Below are positions 9,937 through 19,615 of a stretch of 64,000 nucleotides of DNA, one piece after another (within the stretch, counting starts at the first letter, position 1; every line of letters begins with the position of its first letter). Below the pieces are notes generated by a model. It saw only the letters and a program-made list of their open reading frames with translations, was not told the origin of the DNA and made no database searches. The stretch comes from Symbiodinium natans. Taxonomy: Eukaryota; Sar; Dinophyceae; Suessiales; Symbiodiniaceae. The DNA lies in NCBI GenBank assembly GCA_905221605.1, contig CAJNDS010002582.1:47501-111500 (forward strand), read 5' to 3'. Position numbers and translations under genes: made by a program.

Positions 9937-10078
9937 GGTTTTAGGGTTTTAGGGTTTAGGGTTTAGGGTTTAGGGTTTAGGGTTTTAGGGTTTTAGGGTT
10001 TTAGGGTTTTAGGGTTTTAGGGTTTTAGGGTTTTAGGTTTTAGGGTTTAGGGTTTAGGGTTTAGGGTTTAGGGTTTTC
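9937..10078 (+). repeat. Telomere-like array with 8-mer TTTTAGGG block
   Basis: Canonical TTTAGGG units flank a central run of about eight TTTTAGGG units. A second similar block follows at 10135-10266 after a repeated lead sequence (CCCCCCTGTGGTGTGGTTGGGGGTTGG occurs at both, split here by context), so the whole module was duplicated. Confidence 0.93.
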
Positions 10079-10333
10079 CCCGCGGATGGGGTACTAAGAT
10101 GAATCCCCCCCCTGTGGTGTGGTTGGGGGTTGGTTTTAGGGTTAGGGTTTAGGGTTCAGGGTTTTAGGGTTTAGGGTTTAAGGTTTAAGACTTAAGGTTT
10201 AGGGTTTAGGGTTAGGGTTTAGGTTTTAGGGTTTAGGGTTTAGGGTTTAGGGTTTAGGGTTTAGGGACCGTAGAGTAGACTTGGGGGGGGGGGGATACCA
10301 TGGGGGGGGGGGCAGGACGCTCGACGCTGAACC

Positions 10334-10335
<2 letters not shown>

Positions 10336-10366
<31 letters not shown>

Positions 10367-10528
10367 TGTATGTATGTATGTATGTATGTATGTATGTATG
10401 TATGTATGTATGTGTGTATGTATGTATGTATGTATGTATGTATGTATGTATGTATGTATGCATGCATGCATGCATGCATGCATGCATGGATGTATGTATG
10501 TATGTATGTATGTATGTATGTGTATGTG
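10336..10528. repeat. TATG tetranucleotide microsatellite
   Basis: (TATG)n with a CATG-variant block near 10460-10486 and GTGTATG near the end. It gives open frames of Met/Tyr/Val/Cys on plus and Tyr/Ile/His/Thr on minus in all registers; none is a gene. Confidence 0.97.
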
Positions 10529-10945
10529 TATACTGTTGTGTAATATACGTATAAACGCGCATACATCAATATGCAGAGCCTAAGTCGTTGACACGGATTT
10601 GCTACGCCCAGTGTTCGCGGTGTGGCTCGGGTTTAGGGTGTAGGGTTTAGGGTGGCTTAGGGCTTAGGCTTGAGCATCTTGTCCTAGCCAGCGCGAACAC
10701 CGAATTACATCACAGAAGAACCTCGATGTGACACACCCACGCCCACGCCCACGCCCACACACACACACACACAGACACACATATCGCTCCCTTATACCAT
10801 TTTTCTCTACCACCCCTTGTCCCTGAACCTGAGGAAGCCATAGTTCGGAGAATATGTCCTTGTAGAACTTGGTCAAGGGACTCTTGAGTGAATAGACAAA
10901 CATTTTTTGAAGATCCCTAAGCAGTATAGGGGCCACATTAGGAGT

Positions 10946-11035
10946 ATCTTAAAGGAAATTTTTAGGGGAGGCAGCATAAGGGCCACATTAGGAGTATCTT
11001 AAGGGAAACCTTTAGGGGATCATTAGGGGTACAAA
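10946..11035. repeat. Two tandem copies of an about 50-bp unit
   Basis: GCCACATTAGGAGTATCTTA occurs twice with an intervening TTTTTAGGGGA / CCTTTAGGGGA. Short local duplication, non-coding. Confidence 0.7.
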
Positions 11036-11235
11036 ATCCCTTGACTAAAGGGGTTTGGGGTTTGGGATGTGCTAGAACCGAAGCTCGTTTCCACCCAGAC
11101 GAAACTACGCCCGAAGTCCCAAAGCTCAGGCCTTCAAGGCTATCGTGTTTTGTTCATTGCTGGGGTCTCTGGTTCCGGGTTTAGGTTTAGGGTTCAGGGT
11201 TCAGGATTTAGGGTTTAGGGTTTAGGGTTTAGGTT

Positions 11236-11346
11236 TAAGCAACGCATAGAGCCCGGTGGGAGGTCGCGTATGGCTTCGCCTTGGCGATTGCAGCCCTGCA
11301 CGTTGAGCTTCAGCGCCTCGGCTTCAATCTCGCCTGCCCAACTGCA
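11236..11346 (+). CDS. Exon-like segment, both strands open
   Basis: Plus reads RWEVAYGFALAIAALHVELQ, which resembles a hydrophobic helix; minus reads GEIEAEALKLNVQGCNRQGE after CTTTGCAG. The G-strand repeat upstream argues mildly against plus. Probably exonic, orientation unresolved. Confidence 0.35.
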
Positions 11347-11469
11347 AAGGGGTTGAAGCTTTAGGGTTTAAGGTTAAATTCGGGTTTAGGGTTCAGGGTT
11401 TAGGGTACAGGGTTTGTCGAATTCTTTTTCCCAGCTGACCTCAGGAGTCTGGGTTCGAAAAGGTGTACG

Positions 11470-11582
11470 GTTTAAGTACTAATTGCTTAAGAACCCCCGA
11501 AAATAGAAAAACATATTCTTCCTTATTAAGGGTAATATGGATCATTATTTGTCTTTTGGGGTTCTTAAGCAAATTGTAGTTA
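11470..11582 (+). mobile_element. MITE family F10
   Basis: Ends ACTAATTGCTTAAGAACCCCC and GGGGTTCTTAAGCAAATTGTAGT form an inverted repeat of about 20 bp. Copies are at 19.5, 29.7 and 39.9 kb. Confidence 0.75.
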
Positions 11583-11596
11583 AGGTTTGGATTTAG

Positions 11597-11690
11597 GGTT
11601 GCCTTTTTTGGCGTCGCGCTCCAACTACAAGCAGGTGCTGGGCAGGCTGCCCTACAACCCATGCCCATGTTCTGACCACGCATGCCCACC
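11597..11690 (+). CDS. Exon-like segment, unassigned
   Basis: Plus frame reads SNYKQVLGRLPYNPCPCSDH with several Cys and Pro. It ends at a telomeric tract near 11707. No family recognised. Confidence 0.3.
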
Positions 11691-12267
11691 CCTACGTGTC
11701 ATAGAGATTTAGGGTTTAGGGTTTAGGGTTTAGGGTTTAAGGTACAAATTTTACATCAGCCCGGTTGCAGTGATCCATGGCTGAGCGCATCACGACGGTC
11801 GTGTTTCCAAAAGACCGCCTCGAATCGCCTAGACGGTAAAACCTTCGAGAGGATCATGAACGAAAAGTGTGTTGGGGTGATGGGTTTGGATTGGAAGAGC
11901 AAGCTTTAAATTTTGTACTGCAGTTGGTCAATGGCTCAGCAACTGCTGCAGCGCCGCCCACTGGAAGATCTATTGGAACATCTGATAGTAACCCTAAACT
12001 ACCCTAAACCCTAAACCCTGCGCACCTAGCAGAGACGGTTCCGGACCAGCGTCGGCAGGACTCCCGACGGTCAAGGCGAAGCAAACATTCCTAGGGGCTT
12101 GGACAGCCCACACCCTAAACCCTAAACCCTAAACCCTAAACCCTAAACCCTAGCCCCTCTTGCCGTGCTCAGCAGTGGCTTGTGCAGACGTGGGCTTCTT
12201 CAAAGGACCGAGCCGCAGCCAGCCCGTGAGCCAGCATCTTTGTGGATACATTGCCAAACTCCTTTGA

Positions 12268-12375
12268 CTTGGTAGCCCAGTGGTACCTTTTACACTTTTT
12301 TGGTTATGGGTTCCCTTTTAAAGTAACCACCCAAAAAAGGGTGCCCTATTATGATGTGGTTACTGGGCTACTAAG
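12268..12375 (+). mobile_element. MITE family F1, 4-bp duplication TTGA
   Basis: Starts CTTGGTAGCCCAGTGGTACC and ends GGTTACTGGGCTACTAAG, flanked by TTGA at 12264-12267 and 12376-12379. Inner pair GGGTTCCCTTTTAAAGTAAC and AAAAGGGTGCCC. The ends resemble those of F6. The following 400 bp (to 12780) contain a 123-codon open frame without recognisable features. Confidence 0.87.
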
Positions 12376-12781
12376 TTGAAGAACCCTGCCAAGAACTGTT
12401 TTGATTTTGTTGGGTGTGCATGCGACATCTTTTTGTGGCCTTTGCGCTTCCGGATACTTGCTTTGCGCGTCGTGGACTTTCTGTCTTGGGCTGCTTCTGC
12501 ATGAGTTTCCCTGCCGGCATGCAAACCTGTTACATTGTTGCTATTGCGATGTTCTTGTTGTCGTTATTCTCATTGTGACTACTATTTCTCCTCTTGCTAT
12601 GGTATCTATGTTTTCTTGCTATGGTCTCTATGATTTTTGTGCATCGTTCCCATTGGTAGACCTCCTCGAACGAAGTGAACTTGCAGCCGCGGTGCTACAA
12701 CCGTATATAACGGCAACGACTGCGACAAAAACAAGCAAGGGGGACACAGGCCCACCATGTGTCCCCTGTTAGAGCTCCTGA

Positions 12782-12897
12782 TGCCAGGACGGGCGATTTT
12801 ACCCTGTAGCCTCTTAGGGTTTAGGGTTTAGGGTTTAGGGGGGCCCTTTACAGGGTTGATTCTGGGGGATTACATGGCCTAACAGCCCATCCTGGCA
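12782..12897 (+). mobile_element. MITE family F4 with telomeric units inside
   Basis: Ends GCCAGGACGGGCGATTTTACC and AACAGCCCATCCTGGC. About four TTTAGGG units (12817-12841) lie between GTAGCCTC and GGGCCCTTTACAGGG, where other F4 copies have CCTTAAAAAGGCCC. Confidence 0.72.
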
Positions 12898-13181
12898 GCT
12901 GCTCTTTCTCCAAATGTGTCCCTTGTATGCGAGACACACCCCACACCCCAGACCGTCGGAGCGGTGCAGCCCCAGAGGGTGTTCAGGGTTTAGGGGGGTT
13001 TAGGCTTTAAGCCCTATGAACCCTAAACCGTTTAGGGCTTCAGGTTTTGGGGTGAAACCCTTGCTAACCTCTAAACCCTGTAGGGCTTAGGGTTTAGGTT
13101 TTGAGGCTTCTTGCCCTGAAAGCCGGTTTCTGGCCAGGGCAAGCCATGCCTTGAGCCGGGCAAGTTAAGGTTCGGTTGGGT

Positions 13182-13373
13182 TTAGGGTTTAGGGTTTGTT
13201 AGGGTTTAGGGTTTAGGGTTTAGGGTTTAGGGTTTAGGGTTTAGGGTTTAGGGTTTAGGGTTTAGGGTTTAGGGTTTAGGGTTTAGGGTTTAGGGTTTAG
13301 GGTTTAGGGTTTAGGGTTTAGGGTTAGGGTTTAGGGTTTAGGGTTTAGGGTTTAGGGTTTAGGGTTTAGGGTT
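13182..13373 (+). repeat. Long telomeric array (TTTAGGG)~27
   Basis: Near-perfect G-strand heptamers with a single TTAGGG slip. It is followed at 13382-13528 by an opposed C-strand array, so this is another inverted telomeric pair (arms of about 190 and 145 bp). Confidence 0.98.
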
Positions 13374-13381
13374 TACAAAGC

Positions 13382-13528
13382 CTAAACCCCAAACCCTAAA
13401 CCCTAAACCCCAAACCCTAAGCCCTAAACCCGAAACCCTAAACCCCTAGGTGGGCCTCGCAGGTGGGTGGCAACCCCTAAACCCTAAACCCTAAACCCTA
13501 AACCCTAAACCCTAAACCCTAAACCCTA
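13382..13528 (-). repeat. C-strand telomeric arrays
   Basis: Two CCCTAAA runs flank a 40-bp unique segment (about 13448-13483). The segment after them, about 13530-13585, could be coding on plus (GDALVLGPCDFDLGL) but ends in a poly-C run. Confidence 0.95.
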
Positions 13529-13678
13529 AATTTGGGGGGATGCTCTGGTGCTGGGGCCCTGTGACTTCGACCTCGGGCTCCCCCCCCCCCCCCCCCCCCC
13601 CCCCCCCACTTCGAAGCCCTTTTGACAGGATTTAGGGTTTAGGGTTTAGGGTTTAGGGTTTCGGGTTTAGGGGGTACT

Positions 13679-13788
13679 GTCATCCTTATTACGGACTTTT
13701 GGGGGGTACTATAATCCTTCATAGTATGAGGACTATAGGGGGGTACTATAATCCCTATTGAGGACTGTTTGTATAGGGGGGAAAACTC
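13679..13788 (+). mobile_element. Rearranged MITE family F2
   Basis: GGGGTACTATAATCC occurs three times with GAGGACTGTTTGTATAGGGGG at the right, so F2 inner segments are reiterated. A telomeric tract abuts on the left and no left terminus is visible. Confidence 0.6.
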
Positions 13789-13999
13789 CCAAAGGAGAAC
13801 CTTTTTGGGAGGCGAGTTGGGAGCAGTGCTGATTTGTTCAGGGATTGTGGCTCGCGCGTTCCTCTGCTCCCTCCTTGCCTCCTTGCACTGCCCCCCACCT
13901 CAATCTCCGACATCCAGCGATGAAACCCACCACACCCTCAATTTGGAACTGTAACTCCTGAGAACCCAGAGTGAGCACTAAGCCCGAGGCACCAATCCT

Positions 14000-14094
14000 C
14001 CCTCCCTACTGCTCCCTAACGCTCCCAAAGCTTCCCTAAATGGTTCCCTAGGTACCTACACCCCCATGAACCCCCTCCCTTAAGGACCCTAGAA
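14000..14094 (+). mobile_element. Partial MITE family F11
   Basis: GCTCCCTAACGCTCCCAAAGCTTCCC ... GTACCTACACCCCCATGAACCCCCTCCCTTAAGGACCCT matches, in reverse, one arm of the full F11 element at 49971-50113. Confidence 0.6.
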
Positions 14095-14155
14095 CATAAA
14101 CCCTAAACCCTACGCCCTGTAAACCCTGAACCCTATAATCCCTAAACCCCTACAG

Positions 14156-14265
14156 CGGACCAAGCCCCTAGAGGCAACTCTGAGAAGCCGAGGCCACGGC
14201 AGAAACGCGGCACTGCGCCGACGGCGCCGCAGAGCTCAAGCCCTTTGGCCCAAAGGATTTTGGAA
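14156..14265 (+). CDS. Exon-like segment with acceptor and donor
   Basis: C-strand repeats end in CCTACAG at 14155. The open plus frame (EKPRPRQKRGTAPTAPQSSS) runs in phase to GAA followed by GTTTAGGG. The Arg/Pro/Ser-rich, probably disordered peptide has no family signal. The flanks fit the local exon rule exactly. Confidence 0.48.
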
Positions 14266-14420
14266 GTTTAGGGTTTAGGGTTTAGGGTTTAGGTTGATCC
14301 CTGAATGGCTTTTCTTGGATGTTGTAGGTGCCATTGACATCGAGCCAGCTGACGTAAAGAGTCTGGGTTTTTAAAAAGGGGTTTAGGGCTTGGGTTGAAA
14401 AGGATTTTTGGGCTCCTACA

Positions 14421-14531
14421 TGGGGGTTTACGAAAATAGGGGACCCCTAAAATAGACTCCAAACAGTAGAATCCCTTTTAATATAAGGACCCCAATAAGG
14501 TGCCCCTAAGAGCGTAAACCTCCACATAGGC
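14421..14531 (+). mobile_element. MITE family F8
   Basis: Ends ATGGGGGTTTACGAAAATAGGG and CTAAGAGCGTAAACCTCCACAT are inverted. The inner pair is GACCCCTAAAATAG and AGGACCCCAATAAGG. Other copies at 16394-16441 (part), 23383-23498 and 63266-63376. Confidence 0.72.
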
Positions 14532-14555
14532 TTTCGGCCCTAAGGATTGTGGGTT

Positions 14556-14690
14556 CCACATAATATAGCGGTCCATATAATTACCAATAGTATTCCCCAG
14601 TGGCCCCTTTATACTCATACGATAACAACCCCCCCCCCCCCCAAAAAAAAAAAAAAAAACCTGTTCTAATTATTAGGGCCCCTTATGAGG
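14556..14690 (+). mobile_element. MITE family F3 copy
   Basis: AATTACCAATAGTATTCCCC, CCCTTTATACTCATACGATAA and GTTCTAATTATTAGGGCCCC match F3. A poly-C/poly-A run interrupts the centre. Confidence 0.65.
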
Positions 14691-14941
14691 CTTTGCACCC
14701 TCTGTTCCCCTCCAGCACCATTGGGGGCTTTGGTGGGGGGGGTAGGGGGGATAGGGATAAAACAACACAAAAGGATCAAGAAGAAAATAAAAAAAAAAAG
14801 GATCAAGGGTCGACGATTTTTCTGGATTTACGTTAACAAAGGCTTTGGGGGAGGTGGGCTGCCGGACCTTGGGTGTTTCGTGCTTGCCATGAACACCTGA
14901 GGGGGGTTTAGGGTTTAGGGTTTATGGTTTAGGGTTTATAC

Positions 14942-15013
14942 TTTGCCAACAAGCATGCAGAGCCTTTTGAAAGCATGGGCACAGCGGACGTCGTCAAGAG
15001 CCTGTATTCCTGG
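14942..15013 (+). CDS. Exon-like segment upstream of a foldback MITE
   Basis: Reads in phase NKHAEPFESMGTADVVKSLY then Ser-Trp. The frame closes (TAA) 6 nt beyond the Trp codon, just where the foldback element begins. The frame continues naturally on the far side of the element (15140), so the two pieces look like neighbouring exons of one gene. Confidence 0.5.
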
Positions 15014-15016
15014 ACA

Positions 15017-15145
15017 TAACCCAGCGACGCCAATACCCCTTACTTAAGGAATAGTCCTTAAACCATATAAGGAACACCATATTAAGGAACCCGTTTATAT
15101 TTTAGGGAATATTCCTTAATTGAGGGGTATTGGAGTCCCTGGGAA
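15017..15145 (+). mobile_element. Foldback MITE lying between two exon-like segments
   Basis: Left arm CCCAGCGACGCCAATACCCC and right arm GGGGTATTGGAGTCCCTGGG are inverted; inner arms repeat TTAAGGAATAGTCCTTAAA / GGAATATTCCTTAA. A short direct repeat CCTGG occurs at both exon edges (15009-15013 and 15138-15142). It shares its inner motif with the foldback element at 56.5 kb. Confidence 0.75.
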
Positions 15146-15220
15146 GTCGTACAATATGTTCGCCTACCCACTGAGATGCTCCTGGAGGCCGAGGCGAACT
15201 GGGAGACCATGGTCGTGCAG
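15140..15220 (+). CDS. Exon-like segment downstream of the foldback MITE
   Basis: Twenty-seven codons in one frame (WEVVQYVRLPTEMLLEAEAN, then WETMVVQ), ending CAG directly against GGTTTAGGG. The composition is convincingly coding (amphipathic, acidic). Product unknown. Confidence 0.52.
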
Positions 15221-15222
15221 GG

Positions 15223-15302
15223 TTTAGGGTTTAGGGTTTAGGGTTTAGGGTTTAGGGTTTAGGGTTTAGGGTTTAGGGTTTAGGGTTTAGGGTTTAGGGT
15301 TT
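15223..15302 (+). repeat. Telomeric array (TTTAGGG)11
   Basis: Perfect heptamers starting 1-2 nt after the preceding exon candidate, so the array would form the 5' end of an intron with GT supplied by GGTTTAG. Confidence 0.97.
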
Positions 15303-15528
15303 GCAGGCGAGTGGTCGCGAATCGTGTGTATCAGGGAGGGCAGCTGCACCACACAATTTTGTATTATCTTTGACCCACGGTGTATTTCTTTTTTGGCGGG
15401 GGGGCCGCCTTGATTCCACACGGGATGTTCTTTGCAAAGCTTTGGTGGTCTCGGCCATCCATGTGTTGCATTAGTCCACAAGGCAGCGGGTGAGCAGTCT
15501 GCCCTTGAACTTGTGTTGCGCTGGAGGG

Positions 15529-15760
15529 AGAGGGAGGGAGGGCGAGAGAGGGAGAGAGAGACAGCGAACAAGAGAGAAAGACACAGAGAGAGAGAGAGAG
15601 AGAGCGAGCGAGAGAGCAAGAGAGAGAGAGAGAGAGGCAGAGAGCCAGAGAGAGAGAGAGAGAGAGATAGAGAGAGGGGGGGGCTAAGCGTGCAGGAGAG
15701 AGAGAGAGAGAGATAGAGAGAGGGCGAGGGCGAGGGCGAGGGCGAGGGAGAGAGAGAGGC
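15529..15760. repeat. GA-rich simple repeat
   Basis: AGAGAG with GCGAGAG and GGCGAG variants. Ser/Leu and Arg/Glu open frames on both strands (up to 176 codons) are translations of this repeat. Confidence 0.95.
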
Positions 15761-16063
15761 AAAAGGTACAGGGAGGGGAAACTTTGGGAGTGTAAGTTTC
15801 GGGGGTACTATCAGCAATTTCAGGATTGAGGACTGTAAGCTTGAGTTTCATCACGGGCTGGACTATGGCTTGGAGCACTCCTCTGGAGGTTCAGAACCCC
15901 AAAGCGCCCTACACCGGAAGCCTTTATACACGCTAAACCCTTGTAGAACGTAGACCCCGAACCCTTAACTCGAAACCTTAACCCTAAACCCTAAACCTTC
16001 ACTTCTCGATTTGTTCGCCGAAACTCTAAACCTTTCACACCCAACCCCCAAACCCGGAACCGT

Positions 16064-16147
16064 GATGTCGGGGCTTTTGCTTGGCACGTCCAAGGCCTCT
16101 ACCAGACCTGGGCGGTGCAGCAGAGGTCCTTGGCCACACGCGAATCA
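16064..16147 (+). CDS. Exon-like segment between inverted telomeric tracts
   Basis: Plus frame DVGAFAWHVQGLYQTWAVQQ then RSLATRES, ending against GGGTTTAGGG. C-strand repeats lie upstream (15960-16050). Strongly protein-like; family not recognised. Confidence 0.45.
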
Positions 16148-16624
16148 GGGTTTAGGGTTTAGGGATTGACATGGACATTCATGGGATTTTACCTTGGTCC
16201 CCTAAGGTTGTACCCTAGGGTTTGGAAACCTTTTTGAAACATCCTCTAACGGAGTATATAAGGGTCATAGTATGAAGGGTGTGTATCTTCAAGCGCTCCG
16301 AGTACGACACGACTCCCTTTGGACATGGGAGCCGACCCCAGTTTTTTGTAGACAGTTGAGAAGGTCTGTGGCACTTGCGAAGAAACTTGGCACATGGGGA
16401 TTTGCGAAAATAGGGGACCCCTAATATCGTAAACTCCCATGCGAACGACATTGAACCGAGCACGAGCAGAGATGGCACTTGCAACGATGACCTTGGGGAC
16501 AAGCAGCATGAGGATCTTTGGGCGACGTCAAGGTTGCTGGCATCAAGCCGTCGCACGATCTGGGGCTTCCCCCATGGAGCCATCAAGGTCCCACCTGGCC
16601 CTGTCGAAGATGGAAATTGGGGTA

Positions 16625-16737
16625 CCTGGTAGCCCAGTGGTACCCTTTACCTTTTTTTTTGGGTTCTGGGTTCCCTTGTAAAATAACTAACCCACAAAAG
16701 GGTGCCCTTACTGTAATATGGTTACTGGGCTACCAGG
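16625..16737 (+). mobile_element. MITE family F1, 4-bp duplication GGTA
   Basis: Starts CCTGGTAGCCCAGTGG and ends GGTTACTGGGCTACCAGG; flanked by GGTA at 16621-16624 and 16738-16741. Full-length copy. Confidence 0.88.
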
Positions 16738-17366
16738 GGTACGACCATGGACCCCTTGCATCACGTAGGGGGGATCGCACCCGAGACCCTAAGCGTTGAA
16801 CCCTGATCCGGGTGCAGTGGTTCTGGGTCGGTGGTGGCAAGCTGCAACTCTTTGGGTATTGGAGACCTCCCTATAGATCCTACTCAGAGCAGCTGAGTTG
16901 ACAGAGCATCTAGATTGAGAGATCATTGCGGCAGTCATCTGTGCGAAGCCGCTTCATCATTCATGACTGCCGAAACCTCGCATGACGGCGCCAGCATCAA
17001 GCAGCAACAACTCAAGATGCCAACGCTTCAACCGGGGTCGTGGAAGCGCCATAGGGTTCATATAGGGGCAAGGCCACTGAACCCATACCAAATCCTGAAC
17101 GCCCTATAAACCCAAGACGTCTCCCCGCAAAGGGCCCCACACTTTTTCCACAACAAGGCGCCGAGGCTTCTTGAAGCTAAGTGCTCTTTGGAGGGTCCTC
17201 TTGTCAACAAGGGTTTAGGGTTTAGGGTTTAGGGTTTAGGGAACGAGGGAATCAAGGCCCTATAGCTACCCTTTTATGGGATTATATAGGGCACCTCATT
17301 CCCCCCCCCATTCCCGACGAACCAACAGTAAGCAAGACCCCTCAAGCGCCCTAGGACCCGGAGTAG

Positions 17367-17493
17367 GCCCTTATTTTCTTTTTTTTGGGGTTGGGGGTTC
17401 CCTTATAATCCCCTTTAATTCCTAGGTTTAGGGTTTAGGGTTTAGGGTTTAGGGTTTAGGGTTTAGGGTTTAGGGTTTAGGGTTTAGGGTTTA
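17367..17493 (+). mobile_element. F6 fragment truncated by a telomeric array
   Basis: CCCTTATTTTCTTTTTTTTGGGG and GGGTTCCCTTATAATCCCCTTTAA are F6 interior. At AATTCCTAGG the element gives way to eleven TTTAGGG units (17414-17493), and no right terminus follows. Confidence 0.68.
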
Positions 17494-17511
17494 GTGACTC
17501 CTGGGTCTAGG

Positions 17512-17602
17512 CGTGCTTTGGAAGGAACCACATCTTGCTGACGGCCGCCGGTGGCGAGACCAGCACGTCCAGGGCGCCGACTTGTGGCTCGCGAGTCCAG
17601 TG
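17512..17602 (-). CDS. Exon-like segment, strand uncertain
   Basis: Minus reads EPQVGALDVLVSPPAAVSKM then WFLPKHA; plus is also open (WKEPHLADGRRWRDQHVQGA). A GC-rich island between a telomeric array and F1 copies. Minus looks more natural in composition. Confidence 0.33.
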
Positions 17603-17604
17603 GT

Positions 17605-17938
17605 GTTTTCTTTTTCTTTTTTTGTTTTTCTGCTGGTTCTGGGTTCCCTTATAAAGTAGCCCTCCCCACCCCCATCCCCCCCCAAAAAAAAAAATAAAAA
17701 TACAAATAATAATAATAATAAAATAATAGTAATAATGAAATAAAAGTGCCCTTGGTATAATATTGTGGTTCTGGGTTCCCTTAAAGAGGAACCAACCCCC
17801 CAAAAAAACACAAGGTGCCCTTGTTATCTTGGCAGCCCAGTGGTACCCTTTACCCTTTTTTTGTCTACGGCTTCCCTTATAAAATAGCCAACCCAAAAAA
17901 GGGTGCCCTGATCATAATATGGTTACTGGGCTACCATG
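17605..17938 (+). mobile_element. Cluster of F1 MITEs: two partial, one complete
   Basis: Three right-to-left F1 cores (GGTTCTGGGTTCCCTT ... GTGCCCTT) follow each other. The last (17828-17938) is complete, with CTTGGCAGCCCAGTGG and TACTGGGCTACCATG ends and TTAT duplications at 17824-17827 and 17939-17942. Confidence 0.82.
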
Positions 17939-18047
17939 TTATACTACCCTAAACACTAAACCCTAAACCCCAAACCCCAAACCCCAAACCCTAAACCCCG
18001 CATTGCTGTGGCTAGTCGGGTGCCAAAAAAACTCTAAACCCTAAGCC

Positions 18048-18155
18048 CCAAACCCTAAACCCTAAACCCTAAACCCTAAACCCTAAACCCTAAACCCTAA
18101 ACCCTAAACCCTAAACCCTAAACCCTAAACCCTAAACCCTAAACCCTAAACCCAA
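18048..18155 (-). repeat. C-strand telomeric array (CCCTAAA)~15
   Basis: Near-perfect. It ends with CCCTAAGCCTG before an exon-like segment at 18189. Confidence 0.97.
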
Positions 18156-18188
18156 ACCCTAAGCCTGTTATGGTTCCTGGCCTACCAA

Positions 18189-18263
18189 GGCGGTGTGGCC
18201 CTGCAGCGGAATCAGGGCACCGAAATATCCACGGCGTCCGGAGATCCGCGCCTTGGGGGCTGT
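18189..18263 (+). CDS. Exon-like segment between inverted telomeric tracts
   Basis: After CTACCAAG the plus frame reads GVALQRNQGTEISTASGDPR and meets GGGTTTAGGG at about 18269. Product unknown. Confidence 0.38.
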
Positions 18264-18570
18264 TTTCGGGTTTAGGGTTTAGGGTTTAGGGTTTAGGGTT
18301 TAGGGTTTAGGGTTAGGGTTCCGAAGGGCTTGTAGAGGGCTTTTGGGTAAGATTTAAGTACAGTGGAGGGGCTCTGAGGAGGGATAGACTTGAGAGTGCA
18401 GTTATCCAGTTATCCATGAAGGGCTTACAGGCAACCAGCTTGCAAGGTTGATTTATCTCTAGGGCTTCTAGGTTTTGAAGAAGTCAGAGAAGCTTCATCG
18501 CGGAGGGAGGCCTTACCAAAACACCCTAAACCCTAAACCCTAAGCCCCAAGCCCTAAACCCTAGTAAGAA

Positions 18571-18625
18571 TTGCAGCCGATTTCGAGGCGACCGAGGCAG
18601 GTTTGAGGAGTGCCTGCAAGGGACC
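18571..18625 (+). CDS. Short exon-like segment
   Basis: AADFEATEAGLRSACKGP on plus, after C-strand repeats ending at CCCTAGTAAG. Short, so weak. Confidence 0.28.
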
Positions 18626-19195
18626 CGAAACCCTACATCGTACAAGTGCGCAAACGGCATTCGAACCATAAAGGGTTTAGGCTTAGGGTTTAGGGTTTAG
18701 GGTTTAAGGGTTAAGGGTTTAGGGTTTAGGGTTTAGGGTTTAGCCCTAAACTCCAGAAGTCTAGATCCTAGACGAAACTTGCATTCCCTTAGCCCCGACC
18801 GGAAATACACCTCAACCCGAAGTCGCTTCAACCCAAAAACCCAAAGCCAATACCCCAACACCCTGGTCGTTTAATTGGATTGGCGGATGAGGAGTTCGGG
18901 TCCGCTTTCAGGATGGGTCATCAATTTTGAAGCGTCTGGGGGTTGGGTTGCTTTTGTTCTTTTTTACTTACGGGGTCTTCGTAGGGAATGAGGGAGTTAC
19001 CTTACATCCTCCTACAATTACCGTTTAGGCATTCTATAGGGCACCTCTTTCCCTCATTAATTACCTACTATGAACCAGTAAGTTTCGGCGCTTTGTCTGT
19101 CAGAGCTTCTAGCGTTTTGCGTTGAGGGTTTTGCTTTGCTGCTGAGGGGCCTTCCTTTAGGGTTGTTGAAGGCTTGCGTTCAAGGTTTGGGGTTG

Positions 19196-19289
19196 GGATG
19201 TACCCCCTTCTTGTAGCAGTCTTCAATGGGGATTATAACAGGGGGCACTTGAATCCCTACTAAGGACTGTTAGAATAAGGGAACATCAC
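19196..19289 (+). mobile_element. MITE family F2 ending at a telomeric tract
   Basis: TTGGGATGTACCCCCTTCTTG start, AATCCCTACTAAGGACTGTTAG right arm, then GGGAACATCACTAAACCC running into C-strand repeats. Confidence 0.72.
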
Positions 19290-19489
19290 TAAACCCTAAA
19301 CCCTAGACCCCAAACCCTAAAGCCCGCGCTTGGGGGGTCTGTGACATATTGTCTTGAGGCTGCAGCACTTCACTCTCTCAACACCTCCGGTGGGCTCGAA
19401 ATCCGGGGCGGAGGGGTGTGTAAGCAAAAGTAGGAAGAATCGAAGTTGGTTTAGGGTTTAGGGTAAACCGTAACCCTAAACCCTAAAAT

Positions 19490-19615
19490 TGCTTCAGAAC
19501 CCCCCAAAAAAACACAAAAGAAGTCTTCCTTATCAGGGCGATACAGGGATTTATTCTTCCTTATACGTGCGATATAGGGACTATTATTTCATCATTGCAA
19601 ATGGTAGTTTACATC
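19490..19615 (+). mobile_element. MITE family F10, left end replaced by telomeric repeat
   Basis: TTGCTTCAGAACCCCCC and GCAAATGGTAGT are the F10 arms. The left terminus is directly preceded by CCCTAAACCCTAAAA in place of ACTAAT. The interior holds two copies of TATTCTTCCTTAT. Confidence 0.65.

Noticed and set aside
9708-9966. Open frames of almost pure proline
   Set aside because: Translation of a poly-C tract; all frames give homopolymers and the length is assembly-dependent.
10247-10583. Six overlapping open frames of about 65-100 codons on both strands
   Set aside because: They are register shifts of a TATG microsatellite, with no codon bias or start context.
12401-12772. 123-codon plus frame with a hydrophobic, Cys-rich start
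   Set aside because: No family pattern, no flanking exon signals and ordinary length for chance; left unannotated as a gene.
15287-15817. 176-codon Ser/Leu-rich minus frame and Arg/Glu-rich plus frames
   Set aside because: Both are readings of the GA simple repeat; the non-repeat tail shows no domain.
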